Below, piece after piece: positions 12,142-22,721 of a stretch of 64,000 nucleotides of DNA (position 1 is its first letter; each line of letters begins with the position of its first letter). The stretch comes from Amorphophallus konjac (Eukaryota; Streptophyta; Magnoliopsida; Alismatales; Araceae): contig CM040121.1 of the NCBI GenBank assembly GCA_022559845.1, forward strand, positions 508,380,566-508,444,565, read 5' to 3'. The notes under the pieces were generated by a model. The model saw only the letters and a list, made by a program, of their open reading frames with translations. It was not told the DNA's origin and did no database searches. The translations under genes were made by a program, and so were the position numbers.

Positions 12142-12757
12142 TTTGAGCGTCGAGGCCAGACCGGGTATTCATTTTATATTCCGTTAGGTATCTCAAGTGA
12201 CACTCCCCACTCATGTCATGTTGGAATAACCGGCATGTCAATCACATCAGTATTTCACATTTTGGACTCCCGAAATCCCAGGCCTTAGATTTATTTTAAG
12301 CTAAAATAGTTTGGAAAGAAATGGATAGTTTGAGCGCTGAGCCCAAACCAGGTATCTATTTTCGATTCCATCAACTCCCTCAAGTCACACTCCTCACCCA
12401 AGTCGTGTTGGAATAATCGACATGTCGATCAGATCGAAATTTCATATATTGGACCCCCGAAACCCCTAACCTTGGATTTATTTCAAACTAAATTAGTTTG
12501 GAAATGGCTAGTTTGAGCACCGAGCCCAAACCAGGTATCTATTTTGGATTCCGTCAACTCCGTCAAGTCACACTCGCCACCCAGGTCATGTTGGAACAAT
12601 CGACATGTCGATCAGATCGATATTTCACATATTAGACCCATGAAACCCCTAACCTTGGATTTATATCAAACTAAATTAGTTTGGAAATGGCTAGTTTGAG
12701 CGTAGAGCCCAAACCAAGTATCCATTTTGGATTTTGTCAACTCCCCCAAGTCACACT
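12142..12757 (+). repeat. 183-bp satellite array, left part
   Basis: Monomers begin with TTTGAG(C)G..GAGCCCAAACC at 12142, 12329, 12512 and 12695 (periods 187, 183, 183). The fourth is cut after 63 bp by element A and resumes at 62509 for 120 bp, restoring exactly 183 bp. Each unit contains the dyads CGACATGTCG and AAACTAAATTAGTTT. Confidence 0.95.
12753..12757. other. Left target-site duplication of element A (ACACT)
   Basis: ACACT immediately before the TG of the left LTR, repeated at 62504-62508 immediately after the CA of the right LTR. It lies inside the satellite phrase AAGTCACACTC. Confidence 0.95.
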
Positions 12758-12919
12758 TGTAGACACGCCAAAATCGATGATATGTTGAGTAAATCTCATG
12801 TCACTATGTGACGTCCCAATGTGGACTTCAATATTGGCTTAATATGAAGTTTTTCTAATTATTTGATAATTTATCCATATTAATTGTGATTTCTTTACAT
12901 TTTTCTTTAAATAATTGAA

Positions 12920-13215
12920 ATTAACGCCTTAAGGGAGGGCGTCATTTAATTGACGACTTGAAGAAGGTCGTGATTCCATAAATAAACGACTGTTCAGCCA
13001 AGCGTTGTTTCCTGGATTTTATGAATCCGAAAGAAAATAAAACTCAAAGAATTGACGTCCTCTTTAGGGGCGTTGATTATTTAACGCCCATTCAAGCAGG
13101 CGTCATTTCTCAATTTTAAATAAGGAAAGTCATTTAAATCTATAATTAAATCCAGGAATTAACGACTGTGTGAATGTCGTCATTTGAATTGACGCCCCTA
13201 GTCAGGTCGTCATTT
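12920..13215 (+). repeat. Hairpin-module cluster in element A 5' LTR
   Basis: Seven modules in 300 bp: ACGCC...GGGCGT (12924-12942), GACGAC...GTCGT (12952-12971), ACGAC...GCGT (about 12986-13005), GACGTCC...GGGCGTT (about 13053-13074), ACGCCC...GGCGTC (about 13083-13104), ACGAC...GTCGTC (about 13164-13183), GACGCCCC...GGTCGTC (about 13191-13212). Several right arms are followed by ATTT. The copy in the 3' LTR is at 61250-61560. Confidence 0.85.
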
Positions 13216-13357
13216 GCACTTCCGTCTCCCTTTCGCCTTCTTCTTTCCTGTAGTGATCATTTCCCCATTTTACACCTTATGTTCGATTGGGAAGAGGGTT
13301 TCTTGTTAGAGGATTCATTGCCTTATTTTAATCCTATTAATGCAAGGATTTTTGGCC

Positions 13358-13365
13358 TATAAATA
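13358..13365 (+). promoter_or_regulatory. TATA box of element A 5' LTR
   Basis: CCTATAAATACC on the plus strand, conserved at 61698-61705 in the other LTR. It is followed within about 50 bp by a purine-rich leader. Likely the core promoter for the gag-pol transcript. Confidence 0.65.
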
Positions 13366-14168
13366 CCTTCACATGTGCTCCTCGCGCGAGAGAAAAGAAG
13401 AAGAGGAAGAAGAAGAACAAAAAGGCTAACAGAGAGAGAGTTAAGAAGAACGCTGTAAGAGTTTTTTTTTTACAAAGAGAGGGGAGAGTTTTGTTTTTTT
13501 TTGCAGGTACTTCACGGTGTCGATCTTCTTCCAAAGCCCCTTCCTCTGGTGTTCTTTCTCCCACGAGCGGTGTCTTCATCCGACGTTTCTTCATCCTGCT
13601 GCAGCTACTGCAACCTTGTTTTTCTCCCTTTACTGCTGCACACACAGCAGATAGGACACTTCTTCTTTAGTCTTTATTTTTATCATATCACTCATCACTC
13701 TCTAGAGATCTTCTCAGCACGTTAAAATTGCTTTGCACCATACTATATCTTGCTTTGCATGTCATTCATAATTCCAACCTTGTTGCTCCTTCTTAGGGAT
13801 TTAAAACCAAAACACACAAGGTGTGTTCATGCCCAATTTGATTGATTCTATATTTCTAGAGCATTGATACTACACACTTGGCTAATCCATATCTTTATTT
13901 TTTTTGTGTTTGTAAGGGTAATCAAGCTATAAACCCCCTTCATCGGCCGACCGATAGAAGGAGGAAGGAAGAACTCCCAATCTCACCTGCTCAATACAAG
14001 GTACATGCGATCATCCTTCTTCTTTTGAGGTAACCCCTCTGGCGATCACCCTCCATAGAGCATCTCATGCTCATCCTCTTTTCCTTCTTGTCCCACTTAT
14101 TTTAGCACAATTATTCATCCATAATCATTATTATTCCTTTTTAAAAATGTCTATGTGACACGTTCACA

Positions 14169-15253
14169 AATTGACGATCACGGTGGGACACCTTTTGTTT
14201 TAGTTTGATTACCCCTCCCTTTGGTGCCCTCGCGTGCTCCACGTAGCACACTCCTCTTGTGCACCACGTGCACGCCTCCCACTGGATTAGCCAATTTTGA
14301 AGTATCCATAGCATTTTTATTAGAAAGGAAAATTGATCTCGGTTCTCTGAACTAAATAGCGCCCTCCACTCCGCCGTCATTTCTACATACATCGACTGTT
14401 CAAATAGCCGCCGTTTCCAGTTATTTTTTGCATTTTTTATCATTTTCATAATCCACGCCCCTCACAGAGGCGTCATTTTCATATTTAACGCCTCACATCC
14501 AGGCGTCAGTTACTCTGATTGTTATTGGTTTTGGTATTTCCCTGGTACTGTTCACAGTGTTTTAACGCCCCTTTACAGAGGTATCATTACTTCATACAGC
14601 GCCTCATTCCAAGGCGCCATTTTTTTGGGTCGTTTTCAGATTTCACCGTTCACTATGAATAGCGACTGGAACACAGTCGCTGATTGTTGATATAGCGACC
14701 CCCTCCAGGTCGTCATTTTTGTTCTGTACCCACAGAACCCTGCTTACTACTGTTCATTCACCAGTTGATTGCTATTACTGTCTATCCGATCATTATCTGC
14801 TTGATTTGCCTGTATTAGACTGCATTTAGGGCATTTGGCTTGGGAGACCTCCTCTCCCCACACTCTGTAGGATCTCACACCCCCTCTTGGTAAAGGAAGG
14901 ACCCTCCTTTGAACATTCCGTCTCATTGGACCGGAAGATTCTAAACCAAGCCTCCGTAAGTCCCCGTACCCGTGGATTCCCTCACGGACGCCGGACAGGT
15001 GGTACCATTGAAGCACCCGGAGTATAGTTGACCCATACGTTGGTGAGAAGAGAGAAAGAACCTACATACCCGAGATTATACCCAAACTTTCAACCAGGAC
15101 CCACATTCAAAGGAGAGAACTTATTATAGAACTCACCTTAATCTTCAAAGAAAACCTTAAAACTTTGGGCTCATTACAACTTGAGTGTGTACCTTGTTTA
15201 TTCTCTTGGTTATACTTGCTTGTTGGAAATCTATTATTTTTTTTCTCTTAAGC
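14169..15253 (+). other. Element A untranslated leader with hairpin modules
   Basis: About 1.1 kb between the 5' LTR and gag with no gene. It carries GACGCC-type hairpins at about 14452-14475, 14485-14508, 14597-14622 (AGCGCC...GGCGCC), 14656-14682 (AGCGACTG...CAGTCGCT) and 14690-14719. The remainder is ordinary non-coding leader. ORFs such as 14141-14449 and 14747-15016 on the minus strand show no domain. Confidence 0.6.
14171..14190 (+). other. Candidate primer-binding site of element A
   Basis: Starts two bases after the 5' LTR. TTGACGATCACGGTGGGACA resembles Tat-type primer sites that begin TGGCGAC, but with apparent G-to-A and C-to-T changes. The matching tRNA cannot be fixed by eye. 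Confidence 0.4.
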
Positions 15254-16368
15254 ATGAAACTTCGCTCAGGTAAAATCATCAATATGGCCAACTATGGGTA
15301 TGCTTATGATGGTTATGAGGAAGTTCAATCTGACCCGTTTTACGAGATTCCCTCTCACGATTCTATCTACCACGAGGGAAACTATGTTCCCTCTCCCACT
15401 CAGGTCCACATGATGGACACCACTTCTCTGGAGGTCGAGCCTTCCTCCCAAGCTCAACCTACCACTCAAAATACTTCTGGGGACGCCTCCCCTTCTTTCA
15501 ACTTCAACGATGTTCTCACTCAACTGAATGATTCCCAACGCCAGGCGGCCCAAGCCGCCTTAAAAGGAAAATCCGTCCCGTCATCCTCTAACCCTCCCCA
15601 GGCCATGGGTGGCTATTCTGTCAGTTCCCCCAACGACCAGGCGGTCGCACCTAGGGTGCTCTAGCGCCCACCAACTCCTGTTATGACTACGCCGGCCCAA
15701 CCGGCAAGTCACTCTATTGCTAGGCCTCAACAACCTCATGTTCCTCAATTCTTGAGGAGGCCTATGCCGAACCAATACTCTTCTCGTCCGGCCCCAGCCG
15801 AGTCCGATAACCACACTATACTCCTCCAAAGGATGGCTAGTATGGAGGAGCAGCTCAAGAAGGTCACTGCACCCAAGGCCGCTCCTGAAGTTATGCTTCC
15901 CACACTGCCAGTTTTTCATCTACCCCCATCTGAAATGCCAAATTTTCGGCGGTACAATGGAACGGGTAATCCGTACATCCACTTGAAAGACTTCTTATAT
16001 GAGGCATCATTCTAGCAGGATAACAAGACTTCTCTGGCTTATCTCTTTAGGCGGTCTTTAGATGGCCCGGCATTAGAATGGTTTTACTCCTTGGAGCCGG
16101 CCGATGCCGGTGACTTTGATGCTGTTCAACGGAAGTTTCTGCAGAAGTACAAGGACCATGTGGGTCCCTCTTTGTCTGTTACTGATCTGGTTGCCGAAAA
16201 GATGAAGCCTGAGGAGGACTTCGTTTTATTTGCTGATAGGTGGAGAGCTATGGCCGAAAAATTGAAAGACACACTGTCAGAAACGGAGCAAGTGAAGATG
16301 ATTATATCAAACTCCACTCCGCAATTTCGTCATATTTTAGCCATGAACAAGTTGAGCACTATGGAAGA
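15254..16368 (+). pseudogene. Element A gag, 5' part
   Basis: The start ATG at 15254 gives MKLRSGKII. The N-terminal half is Ser/Pro/Gln-rich. From about 15900 a gag core follows, with the phrase FRRYNGTGNPYIHLKDF (a capsid start typical of plant Ty3/gypsy), then FRRSLDGPALEWFYSL and a conserved helical stretch to residue ...KLSTMEE. Two in-frame TAG stops (about 15662 and 16015) interrupt it, each readable as a former CAG. Element B is inserted at 16368, and the reading frame continues in register at 34147 after one TSD copy. Gag normally forms the virus-like particle. This copy cannot. Confidence 0.85.
16364..16368. other. Left target-site duplication of element B (GAAGA)
   Basis: GAAGA before the TG at 16369 and again at 34142-34146 after the right LTR. 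Both copies lie within element A's gag. Confidence 0.95.
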
Positions 16369-16685
16369 TGATGGGGACATCACCGACAATCCCATTTGTT
16401 CGAGGATCTCGATGCTCGCCAGCTATGCTACATCTTGTTCGCCGCTTTATTTCAAGTCATATGATGTATTTTTCATTTTCTTATTTGAGTCTTATCATGT
16501 AATTTTCCTTTTATTTGAGTCAAGTCCCTAGGTTAATGAGTCATCTACCTAAGTTAGTTGTCATTATGTTGGTTAGGTTGGTTAATGGGCTCAATTAAGT
16601 GGGCTAGGCCCAGGGGTGCCCCCTTCCCCTTGGTTTCTTGTCATTAGTCTAAAAGTCATGGACTTATTATAAATTGTGGGATCCC

Positions 16686-16693
16686 TATAAATA
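16686..16693 (+). promoter_or_regulatory. TATA box of element B 5' LTR
   Basis: CCCTATAAATAGG, repeated at 32106-32113 in the 3' LTR. The core promoter of this LTR by position and sequence. Confidence 0.7.
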
Positions 16694-18551
16694 GGACCCC
16701 ATTTCTTCCATTTGAAGCTAAGGAGATATTGAGAAAAAATTGAATTCTCAGATAATTTTCTTCCTTGGAGTGAGAAGCTCCCTCTCTCAATCTCTCTCGG
16801 GGCGAACCCCATTCTCTCTCCTCTCCACCCCCAATTTCGAAATTCTCTCTCTCTCCTCCCCATTCACCTCTCATTAAGACCTCTCCCCCTTCCCCATACA
16901 CTCATTCAATCCCTCTACAACCCCAAGGTGGAATCCCCTTCTCCCAAGCAACCCTTCCTCTTCCCCAAGCAACCATTCATTTTCCCAAGCCACCCCTTCC
17001 CTTCCCCAACACACCTCTCCATCTCCCAACACACCCCTTCCCATCCCCAAGACCCCATTAACAACCCCCATTAAGTCACATTCCAACCTTGGGAGAGATC
17101 TCTCCTTCCCTCTCTCCTTCCCAACCCAAATTCGCAGCTCCCCCTTCCTCCACCTGCTAGACCATCTTCCAACCCCCATTCTACCCCTCCCACACCTTGG
17201 ATCACCCTCTACCAGACCCCCACACAGCCCGGGGTCACCCCCACACCCATCCACCCCATCTCCCATCCCATCTACCCCATTTCCCATCACCTATCACCAC
17301 CCGGTTCATCTCAATTCGCAGGCAGCAGTCAAGGGTCGAGTTGCATAGGCAGCCACGTCTTCACCGCGCATCTTCTAGAGGTGTATCATATATTTCCGGA
17401 AAGCTCTTCCAATTGGCTTCGCAGGCGAGGTGATCCCGCCTCAATCCGAGTTCGAAGCTGCCTGGGAGAGCCGATCTTCATCGACTGCGCAGAACCAGCC
17501 CGGCCTGCAACCAGAAGCGACTTCCAGAAGCTGCTGCGACCACACCCCAGCTCCCCTTGCTGCGCCACTTGACCGGGGGAAGCTCTACCAATCGCCTGTC
17601 CAACGCAGCCAGCGGGGCATCATTCGGGGGCCGGAGCATCCCGTTCCAATTTTTCTACCTCAGGGACGCAGGCCAGATCAGCCATAAGCAGTCCTGACCT
17701 CTTCCCACTCTTGAGGCTGTAACTTTCGACCCCGACCTTCTCTGGCGCCGTTCTTTGTTGCTGATCGAAGAAGACTCATCCACGCTCGCGTCCGTCCTGG
17801 TCCCGTCTCATTCGGATCAGGGTAGCATTTGTGGGGACTTCGTCATCCTGTTGCAGCGTCCGGGAACCAGTCCGAGCTTGAGCCAAATAGCATCGGTCTA
17901 GCACCTGCCCCTGGTCGACAGCGGTGACAAGACTTCCCGAGAAAATTCAGGAGTCATCCCGAGCCAGTCAGTGACGATTTGGCGATGGTTTTGTCAGATT
18001 CCGAGTTTGGGAGCATCCGTGGCAGCGCCGTCATCGGTCCCCTATCAGGCTGTCCCAGAAGCGGAAAGAACCAACGACGATCACCGATCTTGCTTCCCCA
18101 CCCCGCCTGGCCGGCTTACAGCCCCTCCCTGTGCGGAGGTAGTATTTTTATGTATCCCACAGTCCCCCTCCCCTATGCCAACCCCTCTGTGAGGGCGTAG
18201 TGTTTGTATTAGCAGGTCGTCACCGAAAGCCTCATCGGCGCGGCGTGCGGGTAGCCCACGCTTCCCCGCTCGCCCTCGTCTCCGACCGGGATCGGTGTCT
18301 TCACACCGATAAGGTGAGCTTCATGCCACTCTTCTCTGCTGGTTTTTACCCTTGCTTAGCTTAGTATTGTTTCTAGTTGCTCCGTCAGTAGTGAGAGAGT
18401 GCTCGTTCTAACTTTCAATCTAATCGAGTGCCACCGCGGGTGAGTTGTGAGGGAGACATTACATCCCACGCCCTCGGCGTACCGTCTGCCCTTGAATTTG
18501 GGTATCCCTAGCCCATTGGGTTCCATCCCCAGCCAGCCATACCCTTGGAAC

Positions 18552-18556
18552 CCCAA
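18552..18556. other. Left target-site duplication of element C (CCCAA)
   Basis: CCCAA before the TG at 18557 and again at 29225-29229. The uninterrupted site, ACCCCAAGGTCC, is present in element B's other LTR near 33990-34005, which proves a simple insertion. Confidence 0.97.
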
Positions 18557-20011
18557 TGTCACGCCCCGAGCGCGAAGATACCCGGAGATGCGCGACGAGT
18601 TTATATCAATCATGACAATCAGAGTAGTCGTGTATTCGACACAAAGACAGAGATGCACAAAACAGCAAGATAACCCAATCCTTTATTCATAATGGATAGA
18701 CTATTACAAATCCAATACTCTGTTTAATAAAAAGGAAAAGAATACATAGTTGACTCAAGGAAACTATAGAAAAAGACTAGACAACACTTGTAGAATCTCT
18801 ATCACTTCACTCTTGACCATTCCCATCCGATTGACTTCCATCGTCGTCGGACTTATCTGAAAAGTACAAAGGGACAAACGGAATGAGCGAACGCTCAGCA
18901 AGAAATTATATCTCAAGTACTAGCAAGGGGTTTAAGTAATTACATCTTTCATGAATGCAATAAAGCTATGCATGCTCGCATAAAACGACAAGATAGAGAA
19001 AATGTAATATCAAAAAAATAAGATGGACTAATCATGATCTTTCAACAAGATAACAAGTGTATTCAAGATATTCAAGCAAGTACGTTTAACAAGTCATGTC
19101 AAGAACTTTGGCTATCATGTATCAAGCAAGTAAATTACCCATTTTCGGGCCACGCATTTCATGTCAAGTCAAGTACGATTCAAGTACAAGATGTGTGTGA
19201 AATGTCCAATCAAGCAAGTCAAGTACTCGGTATAATGCCAGATACCTTATCATTTTAACTCCCATGGGCACAAGTGATGCTCCTCCCAGGACCATATCGG
19301 GCCCTATATGCGCAGGCATTTATCATGTATTTTTGACATCCACTCTTGTTTATATAGCCAATATAGAATTTTCAATATTCAAGCTTGTAGACATGTATGA
19401 CAACTTTGACAGAATAGAGTCCAAAAATATGACAAAGGACATAGATTAGTGATAATAACGGTAAAATCATGATATCAATAAAACTAGGTAGAATATGGTT
19501 CCCTTAACTTAGGTACCATGACAAATCGATATGGACATTCTTTTTATAGAATTGAGGTCCACATGAACATTATATCAAGCAAGATACCCTCATTCTTATC
19601 ATAGAATTGGGGTTTACAAGAACGACATGATATGGCATGATATCATCATCCCATTAAGAATTTCTTATGATATACTCTTTGTATAAACATAAGGGCCCGT
19701 ATACCATGTTTCTTTAGATTGACATGGCATTAATTGTGTAATAGGTTTTTAGGGTACAACCAGCTCAGTCGGCCTTGAGGGAATCCAAGGCTACGAGGAG
19801 TCTTACGGAGGTCTCTATGACTAACTCGCTAGTCCAAAGGAACGGAATGTCCAATGGAGAGCTTGTATGTCAATGAGAGTTGTGTGTGATCGATGAAACA
19901 ACGTGAAACGTGGGACTATACTCACGGAGTGGAGAATAGTGCCGATATATATATTATATAACATATGAAACCATCGGTTAACAAAAACAGGGAAAAATCA
20001 GTTTTACAGTA

Positions 20012-20660
20012 AAATAACAACTTAGGTCAAGTCGTTTCTCAAGTAATTAACGCCTAACAGAAGGGCGTTCTCATATATTCCGTTTTGCAGAATTTTCAAT
20101 AATTCAGTAATTTAACTAAAACGCGCCCTAGTCAGGGGCGTTTCTTCAAGAGTTGACGACTACAGTAGCAGGCGTCTCATTATTTACATATTTGACAGAA
20201 CATAAATAATTTTCAGGAATTATCTAAAACACGCCCTGGGAAGGGGCGTTACTGTTTAATTCTATTTTACAGAATAAATATATTTCAGGATTTTAACAGA
20301 GAAACGCCCTAGGAAGGGGCGTTAGCTTTCAGAATCACGCCCTGTTCTGGGGCGTTAACATAAAAAAAAATGACTTTGTCCAAGTCGTGAATTCAAGAAA
20401 TTTACAATATTTCAGGAAATAAAATTTCAAGTGACAGGAGACATGGTCATGACAAGAAAATTAGTAGGAATTTACAGGTAGAGTCATGCAAGATATTAGA
20501 ATCGATATTTCATATTTATCGAATTTTAAACAGGATCAATTATTAATTACATGCGGTTGTTCATGAAATTAACGCCTATATATATGGCGTATAATTTTGA
20601 ATTAACGACCTTGTGAGGGTCGTATCTTGTAAAATAGCGCCCTTGCAAGGGGCGTTTCTT
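20012..20660. repeat. Hairpin-module block 1 in element C LTR
   Basis: Inverted repeats with 4-7 bp arms and 4-13 nt loops: AACGCC...GGCGTT (20049-20069), CGCCC...GGGCG (about 20122-20141), GACGAC...GGCGTC (20154-20176), ACGCCC...GGGCGT (about 20230-20250, 20304-20324 and 20337-20356), GACTT...AAGTC (about 20371-20388), ACGCC...GGCGT (20573-20592), ACGACC...GGTCGT (20605-20624), GCGCCC...GGGCGT (20637-20656). The same set is at 27660-28305 in the other LTR. Confidence 0.85.
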
Positions 20661-21239
20661 TTAAAGTATACCAGCAACGTCCGAGAAACTATAGTAAAAC
20701 TAATACATGATATGCATGATGCTTCTTGTATTATATAAATTTAGTTTGGGCTACAAGACTTGAGAAGATCCTACCTTAAAGGGTTGATTTGGAGATAACC
20801 GTGAAGGGTCTGTAAAAATCAAAGATGCAGCAGACGTTGGATGAAGATGAACGACCTACAGAGGATAGAATACGAAGGTATTATGCTTCGTAATAACTTA
20901 ACAGAGGTAAAGGAGGAGAAAGAAAGAAGACTTACCCGTTAGTCTTCTTATCCTGCAAGAATAGAAGAAACGAAGAATATTAATTCTTCTCATGCTACGT
21001 TCATAAGAAAGGAACAGAAGAAGAAAATAGAAGAACATATGTTCTTCACGTACCTGTGCAGTTCGATCGTCCAAATAGGTTTAGGGTTGTTCGATCAAGA
21101 CTATTTATAGGATTTTGGAGTCCTAACAAAAGTAGTGTTTGATTGAGGGTAACATATCCCTAATAGAGTCCTTACTCTAATAGACACTTACTAGATTAGG
21201 TTAATCTTTCCCGGGATAAGCTCTGGGTCGAACGGTTCC

Positions 21240-21490
21240 CGAATGGAATTAACACATTTGGTCAGGTCGTCGATTCTTTAATTGACGACCTTGTGCAGGT
21301 CGTGTCTTAAGAAGCGCCTTGAGGAAGGGCGTTTCATGTTTCTAAAATACGCCCAAGATTGGGGCGTTTATTGGCTTACCGTCTTTGGCGTTGGAATTTC
21401 ACGCCGTCATGTGAGGGCGTCCTTTCTTTAGTCACGCCGTATATAGAGGCGTTTCTTTTTAAATTAACGCCTTACTAAGAGGCGTTATTT
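21240..21490. repeat. Hairpin-module block 2 in element C LTR
   Basis: GACGACC...GGTCGTG (21281-21304), GCGCC...GGGCGT (21315-21332), ACGCCC...GGGCGT (about 21349-21368), CGCC...GGCGT-type pairs at 21400-21421 and 21431-21452, AACGCC...GGCGTT (21466-21487). Near-continuous hairpins up to the PPT-proximal end of the LTR. The copy in the other LTR is at 28885-29130. Confidence 0.85.
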
Positions 21491-21582
21491 GTAATATGTT
21501 TTATTTCGTCTAATTAACCCTATTCTTATTATCTGTATATATTTTAATTCATTTCAAATATTCATTTGTCAGGGTTGCTACA

Positions 21583-21597
21583 CCCTCCCCCACTTAA
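21583..21597 (-). other. Element C polypurine tract
   Basis: The minus strand reads AAGTGGGGGAGGG directly before TGTAGC of the 3' LTR, a typical plus-strand priming tract. Confidence 0.8.
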
Positions 21598-21665
21598 AAA
21601 GAATTTGGTCCCCAAATTCAATTGCATATTCTGTATACACGCGGAGAGTGTAGAGTATATACCTC

Positions 21666-22721
21666 TTAAAACAAGTCGGGAAATCGTTTCTTCATAGATT
21701 CTTCGGTCTCCCATGTCGCTTCGTGTTCAGGATTCTTATTCCATTGCACCTTGAGCATGGGAATAACCTTATTCCTTAGAGCTCGTATTTCTCGATCCAA
21801 GATCTTCATAGGCTTCTGTTCATAGGTGAGATCTTTCTGGATCACCAGATCTCCATGTTCAATAATATGAGATGGATCGTGCACATACTTCTTCAACATA
21901 GATATGTGAAACACATTATGCACGTCGGACAATTGAGGAGGTAACGCGATGCGATAAGCAACCTCGCCAACTCTTTCAAGTACCTCAAATGGTCCGATGA
22001 ATCTTGACGTAAGCTTGCCCTTAACACCAAATCTTCGTATGCCACGTCCAGGCGATATCTTGAGAAATACATGATCTCCGATTTGGTATTCAAGATCTCT
22101 CCTCCTTGTATCAGCATAAGCCTTTTATCTTGTCTGAGCAACTTGCAATCTTTCTCTGATTACTTGTATCTTCTCAGTTGTATCCCTTACCATGTCTGGT
22201 CCTAATCGTTGTTTTTCCCCAACTTCGTTCCAGCATAAGGGTGATCGGCAACTCCTTCCATATAAGGCTTCGAAAGGTGCCATTTGGATACTAGCTTGGT
22301 AGCTGTTGTTATATGCAAATTCAATTAATGGCAAGTGATCATGCCAGCTTCCTCCAAAGTCAATGATGCAAGCTCTTAGCATATCTTCAACAACTTGATT
22401 AGTTCTCTCGGTCTGACCATCCGTTTGTGGGTGAAAAGCAGTACTAAAGTTGAGCCTTGTTCCCAACGAATGTTGTAATCCCTTCCAGAAATGAGAAGTG
22501 AAACGGGGATCTCTATCAGTCACGATTGAGACATGAATTCCATGTAACCTGACTATTTCCTTGATGTATAGTGCAGCTAGCACATCAATTGACCATCGGC
22601 TTTTTATTGGCAAGAAATGCGCCGATTTAGTTAATCGGTCAATGATAACCCAGATTCCATCATGTCCTCCTTTCGATTTAGATAAACCCATGATGAAGTC
22701 CATACCAATATCCTCCCATTT
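21666..22721 (-). pseudogene. Element C integrase core, C-terminal domain and chromodomain
   Basis: Continuation of the polyprotein after the stop at 22722-22724. The integrase core lies at 22703-22125, with the three acidic positions visible in MDFIMGL, VTDRDPRF and DGQTERTNQ. A second stop (TAA, readable as a former CAA) is at about 22124. Then follow the GDHVFLKISP-type integrase C-terminal domain and a chromodomain-like end with WNKNPEHEATWE and FPDLF before the stop at 21666. Chromodomains in this lineage guide integration to marked chromatin. Both stops are single transitions from sense codons (TGG to TGA, CAA to TAA). Confidence 0.9.

Larger units (their letters stand above)
12758..14168 (+). 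repeat. Element A 5' LTR (1,411 bp)
   Basis: Begins TGTAGACACG and ends GTTCACA, and matches 61086-62503. TATAAATA at 13358-13365. Its first third (12920-13215) holds seven short hairpins of the GACGCC/GGCGTC and GACGAC/GTCGTC type. Confidence 0.95.
16369..18556 (+). repeat. Element B 5' LTR, first part (interrupted by C)
   Basis: Starts TGATGGGGACATC and matches 31789 onward. It is C-rich, with long CCCTTCCCC runs from 16860 to 17300. TATAAATA at 16686-16693. Cut after CCCAA at 18556 by element C, and the last 140 bp are at 29230-29369. The many ORFs here are by-products of its low-complexity base composition. Confidence 0.95.
18557..21582 (-). repeat. Element C 3' LTR (3,026 bp)
   Basis: TG at 18557, CA at 21581-21582, same boundaries as 26192-29224. 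Minus-strand TATAAATA at 21102-21109. It carries about eighteen short GC-armed hairpins in two blocks (20012-20660 and 21240-21490). Confidence 0.95.

Noticed and set aside
16591..18200. Multiple short ORFs in element B's 5' LTR
   Set aside because: The same set recurs in the 3' LTR with frame-breaking differences. LTR, not genes.
20012..20660. Rho-independent terminators or riboswitches
   Set aside because: GC hairpins without T tracts in a eukaryotic LTR. Not meaningful as bacterial signals.
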